Shown here: positions 34,671-46,449 of the stretch, piece after piece | Position numbering within the stretch: position 1 is the first letter of the stretch | Layout: the number at the start of each line of letters is the position of its first letter | NCBI RefSeq assembly: GCF_023159225.1 | Contig: NC_063168.1 | Location: 48,195,062 to 48,259,061, forward strand | Direction of reading: 5' to 3' | From: Perognathus longimembris pacificus | Lineage: Eukaryota > Chordata > Mammalia > Rodentia > Heteromyidae | Length of the DNA stretch: 64,000 nt | The notes under the pieces: model-generated | What the model was told of the DNA's origin: nothing | The model's database searches: none | What the model saw: only the letters and a program-made list of their open reading frames with translations | Translations under genes and position numbers: made by a program

Positions 34671-34784
34671 AAAGCCAAGTAAGAATGAGACTCTGAGTTT
34701 GAAAGAGAGGGAGAGTGGGAAAACAGGCTATGTGAAAAAGATGAGCTAGGTAGTTTATCTTATTCCTTAAAATGTAGACCTTGG

Positions 34785-34890
34785 AGAAAATGAGGAGGAG
34801 GTGACACTGTTCAAAAAGATATATACTCATTACCTGATTTATGTAACTGTAACCTCTCTGTACATCATCACCTTCACAATAAAAAATTTT
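34785..34890 (+). repeat. L1 3' terminal scrap
   Basis: 'tatgtaactgtaacctctct' and 'gtacatcatcaccttcacaa' match the 3' ends of the L1 copies at 20.6 and 33.2 kb. Confidence 0.65.
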
Positions 34891-34969
34891 AAAAACCTAG
34901 ATCTTATAAAGTAAAAGGTGGATAAATTTTGTTCCAAAAGCAAAAATAAAAATGAACCAGACAGGCTCG

Positions 34970-35167
34970 GAATATGGCCTAGTGGCAAGAGCGCTTGCCT
35001 CGTATGCATGAAGCCCTGGGTTCAATTCCCTAGCACCACATATACAGAAAATGGCCAGACGTGGCGCTGTGGCTCAAGAGGCGGAGTGCTAGCCTTGAGA
35101 AAAAAAAAAAACAAAGAAGCCAAGGACAATGCTGAGTCCATGCCCCAGGACTGGCCAAAAAAAAACA
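34970..35167 (+). repeat. IDL-Geo SINE
   Basis: Dimer with an A-run insertion after 'agccttgag' and a shortened Geo end. Confidence 0.92.
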
Positions 35168-35439
35168 GACCAATCTACCAAGATCAAAAGCACACGTTAA
35201 TAAAATTATCTATAACACATATAACTACAAAAGTCTACAAATTCACACCAAAAATAGGAAAAAGCATATAAATATAAAGTTAACAGGAAAAATGTAAAGC
35301 ACATACAAAGTTACTCAAAATTTTGAGTGAAATTTTAAATTACTCAAAATGAAAATAACTCTAAATTGAAAGAATTCTGGCATAAAAAATGAGGAAATGT
35401 GATGATACCCAGCACCAAGAAACATGTCAGGATTCAACT

Positions 35440-36205
35440 CCCACATACTTAAAACAGGAATGTAAAATAGCACAATCTTTGCATAGAATGATTTGGGAAT
35501 AGTATATATATATATTATAAATTATATAACTATACTAAAATATTTCTTGGTGATTTAACTGCTAAGAACTATGTGCAAAGATGTTTAGGTATAACCAAAA
35601 CATCCACCATGCATTTTCACCTAAGTAAATTATAACTTATTCAAACAATGGCACAATATACAGCTTCCTGAAGAAATAAGTTTATCTCAGCTACAAAAGA
35701 AAAAATTTCAGACTATGGCATGAATTAGAAAATGTTTTCAAACACTATGATAAACCCAGATCTGTGTGAACATATGCATGCTACATTTCCAACAGCCCGT
35801 GACTGAAAACTAAGAATAAGAGGGCAAGGGCAAAGAGCTCTGGACTTTGACTTTTTACTTCAACTTAACTAAATTTAATTGCCCTAAGAATAGAAAACTT
35901 TTGTAATAAAAGAAAAGGGAGAGGTATACCTACCCTTTTCAATGACTCCATTTACAAAAAAAATCTAGTTTAAGAATATAATCTTAGAAACAAAATTTGT
36001 TTCTTAAAAACTAGTGCTATTTATAATGGTGAACAATGGGAAAACACAAATGTTCAATGATACAAATACTAGCTAAATAAACCATATGACAGAATGTTAG
36101 TTATTGAACATATTTTACATTTCTTATCTCTAGGTTTTAAGATGAGTGTCGGACAATTTGATCTTTAGATTTTGCTGAATTTTTAAAAGTTTTCATAATA
36201 AATGT
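35440..36205 (+). repeat. Old L1-like 3' region
   Basis: 'ccaaaacatccaccatgcat', 'ttcaaacaatggcacaatat' and 'acaaatgttcaatgatacaa' resemble old L1 3' ends. Strongly diverged. Confidence 0.45.
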
Positions 36206-36212
36206 AGGTTAT

Positions 36213-36410
36213 TCTTTTTTTTTTTTTTTTCAGTCCTGGGCCTTCAACTCAGGGCCTGAGCACTGTCCCTGGCTTCTTTTTGCTCAAGGATAGAACTTTG
36301 CCACAGCGCCACTTCTGGCCATTTTCTATATATGTGGTGCTAGGGAATCAAACCCAGGGCTTCATGCATACGAGGCAAACACTCTTGCCATTAGGCCATA
36401 TTCCCAGCAC
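36213..36410 (-). repeat. IDL-Geo SINE
   Basis: Antisense dimer lacking about 13 bp of the Geo A-box region. Confidence 0.93.
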
Positions 36411-36509
36411 TTATTGGAAATAAGTTAGAGAACCCTAAGTTTGGATTCTGCCTAGATCTACCACCTGCATCTACTATGCTAAGAATTCTGAGCAAAGCAC
36501 TAAGGTATA

Positions 36510-36862
36510 GTTAGCCAATGCAGTGATTCATGCCAGTAAACCCACATGCCTCACGGACATCTAGAGACTGAGATCTAAAGATTGAGTTGGCTAGATGCCA
36601 TGATTCATGCCAGTAATCCCAGATGCCTCGCAGAGATCTATACCTGTAGTTTGAAGACATCTTTGGTTAGAGCTCATTTTAACCAATAAACTGAGCATGG
36701 TGTTATATGCCTGTCACCTCAGCTATAGGGACCCATACATAGGAGGATCACCACAAGAAAAACCATGAAAATACCAAAAGCAAAAGGATTGTATGTTTGG
36801 CTTAGACAGAGCACCTACCTAGCAATTATGAGGCCTTGAGTTCAAATCCCACTACTGAGGAA
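36510..36862 (+). repeat. B1/B1-ID cluster, old
   Basis: Two similar B1-like heads in tandem (36515 and 36587, both with 'gattcatgccagta') followed by a B1-ID type dimer ending 'ttgagttcaaatcccactac'. Confidence 0.6.
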
Positions 36863-36917
36863 AACCAGAAAGCCAAAGAAAGAAAATACTGATTGTCAGA
36901 AAATGGAGCGGCACAGA

Positions 36918-37090
36918 AGTAGGTGTTAGGGGCTCAAGACTGTGATCCTAGCTATTCGGGGGGCTCAGATCCAGTGGATTGTGACACAAGGGCTCAGGAA
37001 GTAAAGTCTGTGAGCCTCCATCTCCAAAATAACCAGCAGAAGGTAAGGCTGGAGATGTGACTCACGCGGTACATTGCTAGCTGAACAAAT
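36918..37090 (+). repeat. B1-Geo SINE, diverged
   Basis: 'ggctcaagactgtgatccta', 'ccatctccaaaataaccagc', 'gtgactcacgcggtacattg'. It runs into a polypurine tract. Confidence 0.7.
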
Positions 37091-37268
37091 AAGAAGCAAG
37101 AAAAAGGAGGAGGAGAAAAAAGAGGAAGAAGAGAGGGGAGGGAGGAGGGGAGAAATAAGGGAAGGGAGAAGGAGAGAGGGGTGGAAGGGAGGAGAAGAGG
37201 GAAGGGTGGAAGTCAGGAGAGGAAAGAAGGGTGGAGGGGAGAAATAGAGGGGGGAGAAGAGGGAAAAA
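37090..37268 (+). repeat. 180-bp polypurine (GA-rich) tract
   Basis: Almost only A and G on the plus strand, with short gggagg, gaagag and ggagaa motifs. It explains an apparent Ser/Phe/Leu-rich frame on the minus strand. Confidence 0.95.
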
Positions 37269-38406
37269 TGGAACACAGTATTACAAAAATCTGAAAATAT
37301 AAATGTGGGACAAACACTGAAGTAATCAAAACACATATCAGAGATAATAAAGAGAAAGCAGCTCAGAAAATTCAAATCCTGAGGGAGTTATACAATCAAG
37401 CTAATGAAACAAAAAAAGTGATATATCTAGAAGGCACACAGAAGAACAGTACATCACAAGAACCAACCAGAAAGATCCTGTAAACGAACAGAAAATATGC
37501 AATGAAAATTAACATATTACAATTCAAAATTATCACATCATTCCATTCCGTACAAACCAGCCAATATGTACATGGATATAAAATGTCAGATTTGTAAATA
37601 TTAATATAAAATAATGAAAAGAAACAGATTTGCTATATTGCTTTTACCTGTATGCCCACTGGCTCGCGGAAGCTGTTAGCTCTGTCAGGGTGCTGCAGTC
37701 CACTGCAAGTTCACAGCATCTAGTTCATTGGCTGGGACATTATTAAATGAATAAAAGAAGAGTTATTTCAGAGTCAACAGACCTAAACCTATTCTGTAGA
37801 ACAATGGGTGGAGGGAGAATCAAAGTAGAAAGTACATCCTGCTCAAAAGTATAGATATTTATCATTTCTCTCAGTCAGGTGTTCTTGACATGGTACTATT
37901 TAATTAAAAGTGAAACTCTTCAGTCAGAGGATGATCTTTAAGATTCAACCCTGTATCCATCGTTGGCTAAGATCACTTAGACAAATTTGCTTGTCTCTTA
38001 AAACCTATCTTCTTTCAGTTGTCAAAAACAATTTGGTCCTGAAGTAAATACTGAAATATGATCCAAAATAAAGTATCTTTACAAAACAGTTCTAATTAGA
38101 AGCAAAAAAATAAATTTATCCCAATAGAGAGAGAAGATAAACTTACTTAACTACTAGGAAAATATTTTTAAATGGTTTCTGGAAGTTAAACTGTGTAACT
38201 ATAGCTAAACAAATAGCCCCAAACTATGAACAGAACTTGAAAATGAGACAAATGTTACTAAAAAATCTTAATATCACTTACAGATGAAAAAATAATACAA
38301 CCATATAAAAGCAATAGTCAAATGCATTCAATAAGATAAAGATACTAACAAACTACATTTCTTCTAAATTGTTTTGGTGGGTCACATGCATCTAGAAATT
38401 TATCCT

Positions 38407-38448
38407 ACGGCCTGGGAATATGGTCTAGTGGCAAGAGTGCTTGCCTTG
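38407..38448 (+). repeat. Tailless 5'-half IDL insertion
   Basis: 42 bp ending 'gcttgccttg' at the anticodon-loop position of IDL. Perfect 14-bp duplication tagaaatttatcct at 38393-38406 and 38449-38462. No A tail, no Geo half. Confidence 0.85.
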
Positions 38449-38767
38449 TAGAAATTTATCCTTCTAGATTTTCCTGTTTATTTGAATATGCTTTTAACAG
38501 TATTTATGATCCTCTAGATTTAATTGATATTGGCTATGATGGTCCCTTTTCTGTCTCTAATTTTATTAATTTGGGTCTTTTCCCTCTTCCTTTCGGTGGG
38601 ATTGACTAGAGTTTACCAATCATATACCCATGTCCACATTTTTTATTTCATTGATTTTCTTTTGCTTCAATTTCATTTTTTCCCAAATTTTTATTATTTC
38701 CATTTGTCCATTTGGGAGTTGGTTTATTCTTGTGTTTCTTTTAAAACATATTAGGCTATTTGAGATC

Positions 38768-38832
38768 TCTCTCCCTCTCTCTCTCTCTCTCTATATATAT
38801 ATACATATATATATATATATACATATGTATGT
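38768..38832 (+). repeat. (CT)n(TA)n simple repeat
   Basis: A ctctct run passing into tatata and then catatgtatg units. Confidence 0.9.
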
Positions 38833-38944
38833 AGTCATTCATAGCTATAAACTTGTTTCTTCACACTCCTTTGTTGTATTTGAAACCTTTGAAAGGTTTT
38901 GGTAAGTTGTGCTTTCATTTTCATTACATTCTAGGGACATGACT

Positions 38945-39168
38945 ATGTGTGTGTTTGTGTCTTGGGGCTTAAGCTCAGGCCCTGAGCTCTTTTACTCAAG
39001 GCTAGTGCTCTACCACATTGAAGCACAGAGCCACTTTTAGTTTTTTGGTGGTTACCTGGAGATAAACGTCTCACAGAATTTCCTGCCAGGGCTGGCTTCA
39101 AACAATGATCCACAGATCTCAGCCTCTGGAGTAGCTAGGATTGTAGGCATGAGCCACCAGCACCCAGC
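38945..39168 (-). repeat. B1-Geo SINE
   Basis: Antisense, tail replaced by (tg)n; ends 'gccaccagcacccagc'. Confidence 0.88.
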
Positions 39169-39292
39169 TCCAGGAACATTTTTATTTCCCTCATTTCTTC
39201 AGTGACCTCCCAGTCATTAACAAGATATTGCTCAGTCTCCATGTGTTTTCATATTTCCTGTAGTGTTTTTGTTTTGTTGAGAAGTTGTTTAA

Positions 39293-39503
39293 AGGGCAGG
39301 GAATGTGGCTTAGCGGTAGAGTGCTTGCCTAGCATGCATGAAGCCCTGGGTTCAATTCCTCAGCACCACATACACAGAAAAGGCCAGAAGTGGCACTGTG
39401 TGGCTCAAGTGGTAGAGTTCTAGCTTTGAGCAAAAAGCCAGGGACAGTACTCAGGCCCCTAGTCCAAGCCCCACGACTGGCAAAAAAACAAAACACCACC
39501 AAA
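39293..39503 (+). repeat. IDL-Geo SINE
   Basis: Full dimer; 'aagttgtttaaa' occurs on both sides as target duplication. Confidence 0.94.
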
Positions 39504-39577
39504 AGTTGTTTAAAAATACAAATTTCTAATTTTATTTCATTATGGTTTAATAGTAAGAATATAGGGAGTTGTTTCAA

Positions 39578-39781
39578 TTTTTTTTTTTCCAGTCCTGGGG
39601 CTTGGACTCAGGGCCTGGGCACTGTCCCTGAGCTTCTTTTGCTCAAGGCTAGCACTCTACCACTACAGCCACAGCGCCACTTCTGGCTTTTTCTGTTTAT
39701 GCAGTACTTAGGATTCCTATCAAACTCAGGACTTCATGCATGTTAGGCAAGCATTCTACCACTAAGCCACATCCCCAGCAC
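39578..39781 (-). repeat. IDL-Geo SINE
   Basis: Full antisense dimer ending 'cacatccccagcac'. Confidence 0.93.
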
Positions 39782-40675
39782 CTCAATGTTCTTATATTTG
39801 CTAAGACTTGCTGTCTTAAAATATGATTTGTTTTGGAGAAAGTCCCATGTACTTCTGTAAAAAATGTATATTATGTATTATGGGTGACATACTTCGCAGA
39901 TGTTTGTTGTGTTTCCTTTGTAGTTTTGTTGTGTTTGCTTTTTTTTTTTTTGCATAGCTGTTAGCAGGAATGGCATATTGAGGTCTCTCACTATTATGAA
40001 GCTGGGTCCATCAATGCTTGCAAATTGAGAAGTATTTGTTTAATTAGTTTGTGTGTGCTAACATTTAGTGTATATGTTAATGTCTATTATTTTCTCTTGA
40101 TGGATTCCCCCTTTATTAATTGAACTTTCTTCTAACGTTAGCTTGATAAAAGGTATATGTTGGTATATATTAATATATGATAAAATGTGTAATACATCAT
40201 ATATTATATAATACATATTCTATATAAATTATATATAGTCTCTCCATAAATCCCTGGTGCTATTTATACAGGTGATATGAAGGTATTCATGTGAAAATTA
40301 CCTCAGGGCATAAATAAAATTTAGAGTACTCTTGTCTTACTTTCATCTCAAGTTCCTAATTTTTTGAATATTTAAAAATAAGAATGATGAAACACAAGCA
40401 GGTTTGAAAGAATGCTAACACGTTTTTCTTTGTAAAAAAGGTAAATGAGGTACAAATACATTCTCATCAAGTAATTTATGTAATGTTTAGCACCATGGTT
40501 TAGAACATTGTTTTCACTCCATAGAGATCCCTTATGCCCCTCCCTCCAATGAAGCCCCTCAAAATATTTTTATATTACTGCAATCTTCAGATATATTGAG
40601 TCAGATGAGATGTCTTCTGTGCGTCTTCTTTCATTTAGCATGATGCTTTTGAGATTCACCCATGTTTTGCTTAAT

Positions 40676-40889
40676 TTTTTTTTTCCTGTCCTGGGTCTTG
40701 AAGTGAGGGCCTGGGTGCTGTTCTTAGCTTTTCTGCTCCAGGCTGACGCTGTACCACTTGAGTGACAATTCCACTTCCCCCACCTTTTTCTCTGGATAAT
40801 TGGAGATAAGTGTCTCAGGGATTCTACCAAGGCTGGCTTCAAATCACAATTCTCAGATTCTCAGGTATGAGCCGCTGGCACCCAACTAG
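40676..40889 (-). repeat. B1-Geo SINE
   Basis: Antisense, 'ggataattggagataagtgt' middle, ends 'gagccgctggcacccaac'. Confidence 0.85.
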
Positions 40890-41055
40890 TTTCTTTCTAT
40901 TGCTAAATACAATTTATTGCATAGATATGACTCAGCCATTTACCAGATAATAGATTCTTGGGGGTGTTTCTAATCAAAACTATTATGAGGGTTTTATAAA
41001 CATACACCAAAATCCAAGTTTTTGTAAACATTCATGTATAAAAGTCCACAAGTTT

Positions 41056-41247
41056 TTGTTTTTATTTTTTGCCAGTCCTGGGGCTTGAACTCAGGGCCTG
41101 AGCAATGTCCCTGGCTTCTCTTGCACTCTACCACTTGAGCCACAGCATCACTTCTGGCTTTTTCTATATATGTGGTGCTGAGGAATCAAACCCAGGGCTT
41201 CATGTATACGAAGCAAGCACTCTACCACTAGGCCATGTTCCAAGCCC
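41056..41247 (-). repeat. IDL-Geo SINE
   Basis: Antisense dimer with a short Geo deletion; 'agtccac.agtttttg' flanks both ends. Confidence 0.94.
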
Positions 41248-41283
41248 AGTCCACTAGTTTTTGTGTCAGCACATTTTTATTAT

Positions 41284-41371
41284 TTTTATTTTGTATCAGC
41301 ATTAGGGCTAGAACTCGTGGCCTTGTGCTTTAGCTTGGCTTTTTCTGGTCAAGGCTAGTGCACTCCACTTC
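41284..41371 (-). repeat. Geo-like SINE fragment
   Basis: 'gggctagaactcgtggcctt' then 'tggtcaaggctagtgcact'. Confidence 0.55.
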
Positions 41372-41912
41372 CTATGTGAACAAAGTTGTATTTCTCCTGA
41401 ACAACACTGAAGGGTAAAACTGTTAGGTCATAGGTATAGTGTAATAATATTTTTAAATGTTTATAAGAAACTGCCAACCTATTTCCTTAAGTGTTTAGGG
41501 CTCTTTACTTGCCCAGAAGTGTGAAAGATTTTGGTCTATAGTCTTGCTTACAATTGAAACATCAGTCTCTATATTTTAGTCACTCTAGTTGAATGGTATT
41601 ATGTTTTGAACTTGTGAACATTAGTACTTTTTTCCATTTGCGTATCTTAATGAAATGCTCAATTTAAAAATAACTTACGCAATTTGTTATTGAGGCTTTA
41701 CTGTATGGTTAATCAGAAGTGTTGATCATAAGAATCTTTTATCAGATATGTTTTGCCTAAGGGGTGCCTTTGTGTTTTAATAGTATCTCTTGAAATATAG
41801 AAGTTTCTAATTTTGAGTAGGACCATTCATTGCAATTTTCTTTATGGTGCTTGTTTTCAGTGTCTTATCTCTAGTGTTGTTGTACCCCAAATCACAACCA
41901 CCACCTTCATTT

Positions 41913-42112
41913 TGGGAGGTAGGGTTGTGTGCAGAACTGAACTCAGGACCTATGTTCCCATTCAGCCTTTTTTGCTTAGAGCTTGCACTCTACCTCCTGA
42001 GCCTTACTTCCACCTATTTTTTCCCGATAAACTGGAGATAAAAGTCTCAGATTTGTCTGTAGGACTGGCTCAGAACTGAAATTCTCAGATCTCAGCCTCT
42101 GGAGAAGTAGAT
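41913..42112 (-). repeat. B1-Geo SINE
   Basis: Antisense: 'gaactgaactcaggacctat', 'aactggagataaaagtctca', 'ctcagatctcagcctctgga'. Confidence 0.75.
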
Positions 42113-42548
42113 TATCCTCCAATGTTATCATTCAGATCGTAAATTTCTTTTTGTTATGACTGTGATTTCTGGATAATTCTTGCATTGTATGAGATAAAGG
42201 ATAGGAGAATTGGACTACTGTGCTTGTTCTGGCTTACATGTCTTGGGATTTCTTTTTCTTTGTTGCTAAGACACCTGGGCTGTTTCCTCCTTGATGCTTT
42301 TGTTAAGAGTTTGTCTTTTATATGAAAAAATATTTTTATTTCTCTGAGGTAAGTGCCTAAGACTGGAACTGATGGAACCTAATACAGGTATATACTTTAT
42401 TTTGCAGGCAACTTTTTCCAAAGTGGTTACACCATTTATGCCTCCAATGATGCTGTCAACTCTAGTTATTACACATCTTTGTTAACACATGGTATTCTCA
42501 ATCCTTTTAATTTTAGTAATTCTGTCCACTTGGAAGGTTTTTGTTTTT

Positions 42549-42713
42549 TGTGCTGGTCCTGGGGCCTGGACTCAAGGCCTGGGCGCTGTCCCTGGGCTTT
42601 TATTCTCAAGGCTCTACCCTTTTGCTTTTGTGGTGGTTAACTGGAGATAAGAATTTCAGAGACTTTCCTGTTCTCGGCTGGAAGGCCTTCAGAGTAGCTA
42701 GGATTACAGGCAG
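42549..42713 (-). repeat. B1-Geo SINE, internally deleted
   Basis: 'gtcctggggcctggactcaa' to 'agagtagctaggattacagg'; the Geo and B1 halves are both shortened. Confidence 0.85.
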
Positions 42714-42779
42714 TATCTCATTTTTTAAGTCTTGTATTTGAGTCATTATCAGTTACTCTCAGTGCCTTAGAATGTATAC

Positions 42780-43260
42780 AGCTCTCTAGAGAGAAGCATG
42801 GGACATGTTTTTCCTGCTCTGGGGAATGGCTGTGGTGGCAGACATAGCCCGGTATTCTCAGACATGACTTCACAATAACTTAGTGGGAGCTAGGAGACTC
42901 AGCCAGGGATCACAATTTCTCAGCCTTGTACATTGCACATACAGGGGAACAGGGTCATGTAACTAGTGTGCATCAATGAATTATAGACAGAAACAGTGCA
43001 TCACCTTCAGGCTGAGGCTACAAGAAGCTGAGGAACTTTCTTTGTTTTCCCATCAGTCACCTGGATAGATAGCAATAAGGCTCTGGGTGCAGAGGTGCCA
43101 CACACAGACAATTAGATCTGAGATACCATACGGAAGAGAGAAGCCTCGATGAGCTGCAGCACCCAGCTGAGACCACACACGAGCAAGAAACTTCTATGTT
43201 GCTTGCAACCATTACAGGTTTGGCTGTTTCTTACAACAGCAGGTTAGCTGTCTATCCCCT
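42780..43260 (+). repeat. MaLR-type (MLT-like) LTR, old
   Basis: 'gagctgcagcacccagctga', 'gagcaagaaacttctatgtt' and 'tggctgtttcttacaacagc' follow the 3' part of MLT-like LTRs as I know them. Ends not defined. Confidence 0.45.
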
Positions 43261-43391
43261 TTACAGAGCTCTGCTCCAAAAAGTAATTTAATAGAACATG
43301 TAAGCTATATTTTAGTTTGTCTCTCAAATATTTGTCTATTCAAATATTGTCATGTGTCCTACCAACACAATTTCACTTTAAAACATTTCAG

Positions 43392-43605
43392 AGTAACTGC
43401 ACCAGTTTATAATCCTAGCCACACAGGAGGCTTAAGTAGGAGGATGGAGGTCTGAGGCTAGCCCTGGGCAAAAACCCAGGAGATTCTACCTAGAAAAGAA
43501 CAAAAAGCAAACAAACCAAAAAAAAAAAAAAGCAAGGTGTGGCTCAAGTGATAGAGTGCCTGTCTAGTAAACAAAAGGCCCTTAGTTCAAACCTCCTGTT
43601 AACCA
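43392..43605 (+). repeat. B1-ID type dimeric SINE, old
   Basis: 'tataatcctagccacacagg' B1 part, A-rich linker, then 'tggctcaagtgatagagtgc' ID part without the Geo insert. Confidence 0.65.
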
Positions 43606-43678
43606 AAGAATAAAATAGTTTGAGGGCAAGCCTATTGGCACCTATCATTATCATCTGAGAGGCAGGGATAAAAGGACC

Positions 43679-43737
43679 ACTATTTAAGGACAGCATAAGC
43701 AAAATTTACTATTTAAGGATAGCATGGGCAAAATTTT
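43679..43737 (+). repeat. Tandem duplication, 30-bp unit
   Basis: 'actatttaaggacagcataa' and 'actatttaaggatagcatgg', each followed by 'gcaaaattt', within a degenerate B1-like stretch. Confidence 0.8.
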
Positions 43738-43765
43738 TAGTAATACTGTCTCAAAAACCAATCTT

Positions 43766-43873
43766 GTCATGATGATGCATGCCTAATTCTAGCACTGTAG
43801 AGGCTTTGAGAAGGATTACAAGTTCAAGCCCAGTCTGGGCTACATAATAAGATCCTGCCTCAAAAACAATAGA
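43766..43873 (+). repeat. B1 SINE monomer
   Basis: 'tgatgcatgcctaattctag' to 'gctacataataagatcctgc'. Followed by a short GA-rich run. Confidence 0.75.
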
Positions 43874-44336
43874 GGGAGAAAGGGAAGGAAGGGCGGGCCA
43901 GGAGGAAGAGAGAGAGATCTACTATATCCTTCAGTGTTTAGTATGCAATTCCCTTAAATACTTATATACATTTGGAAAAGCCAGTGTGACACTTAGAACT
44001 TCGTGCTCAAGGACCTAATGAACTCCATCCTCTGACCATACCTCCTTTCACTTTTCAACATCAAAGTGGGAATATCATCTCTCAGGAAATGAACGTGCAT
44101 GGATACTCCAGGAGTATGTTATTCACTCCATGATTCCAAAAGCATAATGCTTAGCAAATGGAATTGTGATAAAAGGTTCAAGAGGGGGCTTGCCAGCATG
44201 ATGTACTATTGTCCTAATGTGCTGATATCCCTTAGTACAGATCTTGGAAGTTAACTCTTTTAATCCAGAAAAGGTCTAACTTAAGAGGGTCACTAAGATT
44301 TGTTTCCATGCTGAATATGCAGTTAAAAACCAACTT

Positions 44337-44608
44337 CCAGGCACTGGTGGCTCATGCCTGTAATTCTAGCTACTCAGGATGCTGAGATCTGAAAAATCTT
44401 AGTTTAATGCCAATGCAAGCAGAAAAGTCTATGAGACTATCTCCAATTAACCACCAAAAAGCCAGAAGTAGAGCCCAAGTAGTACAGCATTAGTCTTGAA
44501 AAAAACAAAACCAAAACCAAAAAAAAAAAAAAAAGAAAAAAAGAAAAAGAAACATCTCAAGTGAGAGTACAAGGCCTTGAGTTCAAGTCTTAGTACTGGC
44601 ACAAAAAA
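44337..44608 (+). repeat. B1-Geo SINE with A-rich insertion
   Basis: Head 'ccaggcactggtggctcatg', Geo half split by about 60 bp of A-rich sequence, end 'gtcttagtactggcacaaaa'. Confidence 0.88.
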
Positions 44609-45090
44609 CCAATTTCTTTTCAGAGTAGGTATAAGTGCTACCTCTTTTCAGCAAAAACCTAGGAATGATAAACCAATCACAAGATGGCCTCAGATAAATG
44701 TTTAGAAATCTAGAAAGTTTTGATTTAAATGGTACTTTTTGGATAAGAAAAACATTATCAAGAGGTTAAAGTTTGCCTTTACCCACATGAGTCCCCATAA
44801 TAAAACTACAAGAACTACCCAAGAAGCCAAAAGTGTTTTATCACATGAACAGGGAAAAACATGACTTTGAAGGGCACAATGACAGCTCTTCTGTGCCTCC
44901 ACTAATGGGCCATAAGATTAAAGGTTAGTAGCAGCATAAATACTATAATTACATAATATTGGACTCATTTTTCTGTCAGGTTTACAAAGAGAAGCATTTT
45001 CTCCTTCTCCTTCTGGGCTCTTGGTAGGTTGGTCAATCACTGCCTTGTCACCAGAATTCTCAGCAGGTTTACAAGAGGATGTGCCCAACA

Positions 45091-45104
45091 CTGCCATCTG
45101 GTGG
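45091..45104 (-). promoter_or_regulatory. CTCF-like motif
   Basis: The minus strand reads CCACCAGATGGCAG, a close match to the CTCF core as I know it, in non-SINE intergenic DNA between SLC3A1 and PPM1B. Binding is inferred. Confidence 0.5.
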
Positions 45105-45289
45105 AAATGATAGAAACCAAAGTGATATATTTATTTTTGCAAAGTGAATAAAGCTAGTTGCCTAAGAAGGTATGATCCATTTTGAGAGTAAGGCGATAGT
45201 TCATTCACAAGGGCACTAAGAAATTTTAAAATAAGACATCAAAATAAGACCATGTGGATAAAACTATATGAACACTTCTATAATTAGAA

Positions 45290-45560
45290 AGATGGAGCAT
45301 GTTCCTGGAATGGGACTTACCTCTGCTTAAGGTATCAGTTCCTTTCCAATTAATCTATCCAAATAACACAATCACCTTATTAACAGGATTTGAATTTTGC
45401 AAGGAAATATTTGCTATATTATTCAAAAGTTCATCTGAAGGAGCAAACAATTTTTTCTTTTGTAAAAGCCAAATAAGGGGTACTTTCCCTACCAGGAATT
45501 AAAGTATATGACAAATTTATGATATTTAAGATTCATGGTATTGATATAAACTGCCCATCA
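45290..45560 (+). repeat. L1 ORF2 fragment
   Basis: 'ccaattaatctatccaaata' and 'aaaagttcatctgaaggagc' recall L1 ORF2 text; short open frame 45299-45502 without other support. Confidence 0.45.
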
Positions 45561-45589
45561 AATACAAGCATATCCATGGAGCTGAAGGA

Positions 45590-45668
45590 GGCAGGGCTCA
45601 AGTGGTAGAGTGTTTGCTGAACAAACACAAGACTTGAGTTCAAACCTGTGTAGTGCCAAAAAATGAAT
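45590..45668 (+). repeat. ID-type monomer, old
   Basis: 'ggctcaagtggtagagtgtt' then 'gacttgagttcaaacctgtg'. Confidence 0.65.
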
Positions 45669-46449
45669 ATGAAACAATAAAGGGCAATGAGAAAGGGCCA
45701 GCTTACATAAACAGCTAGAGTGAGGGGATAATGGAAAAGTTACTGGAAAATGGTAACTTTGGGCCAATAATAACTTCAGTTTTATTAAATACTTAAAAAT
45801 TCAAAGGCCAAAGTCATAAAAGAGAAAATATACTTACTCATAATATGAAAATATTGTCAGTGCATGCAACTGAAGGTTGATGAAACTGTTAAAGAAAATA
45901 AAATTCTGAAACTTTTGAAAACACTTCTCAAAATTCATCAAACACCTAAGATCATTGCAATATACTATATGTAATATTTACTGCAAAATTATGTTGAAAT
46001 AGTAAAGCAAAATAGACCCCCACCCTATATTTGATTAAAAAGGACATGAGGGCAAATGAGTGCTTTGACCAAGAACTCTTCAGACCTGAGCACCTTAGCC
46101 CCCTTGTGTGCCACTCCAAGCACAAAAGCTGAAAACTCTTATTTGGTTTGTAGTGGGGGAAAAAACTAAATATGTGCAAGAAAAAACATCACAAGAATAG
46201 ATGACCAAAATGCAAGATTTAGGGGAGGGAGGACTATGATGATGAGAATTTATTTTTTTATGGAAAAGTCATACTACTGGGGACACCAGCCCTTCATCCT
46301 TAGCTCATCTCTCAATATCCTTCTTTAGAAAACACACATAAATAGTATTGTTGTACTGAAAGGCAGATGGTGAGCTGGAATAATTCATAAATTATATTCA
46401 TGTCATAAATTCCTGAATATAAATAACTCACACAAATCAACAGGAGGAA

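Larger units (their letters stand above)
38460..40200 (-). repeat. Old L1 LINE, ORF2 part, antisense
   Basis: Reads as reverse-strand ORF2: 'attttattaatttgggtctt', 'gaggtctctcactattatga', 'cccctttattaattgaactt'. Broken by a B1-Geo and two IDL-Geo copies. Confidence 0.75.
40480..42545 (-). repeat. Old L1M-type LINE 3' end, antisense, with SINEs
   Basis: 'ttcatttagcatgatgcttt', 'gactcagccatttaccagat', 'atcttttatcagatatgttt', 'tccaaagtggttacaccatt' are reverse-strand L1M 3' text. Four SINE insertions interrupt it (40676, 41056, 41284, 41913). Confidence 0.65.

Noticed and set aside
36965..37375. Minus-strand 136-codon frame rich in Ser, Phe, Leu and Pro
   Set aside because: It reads through the polypurine tract; the composition is that of the simple repeat.
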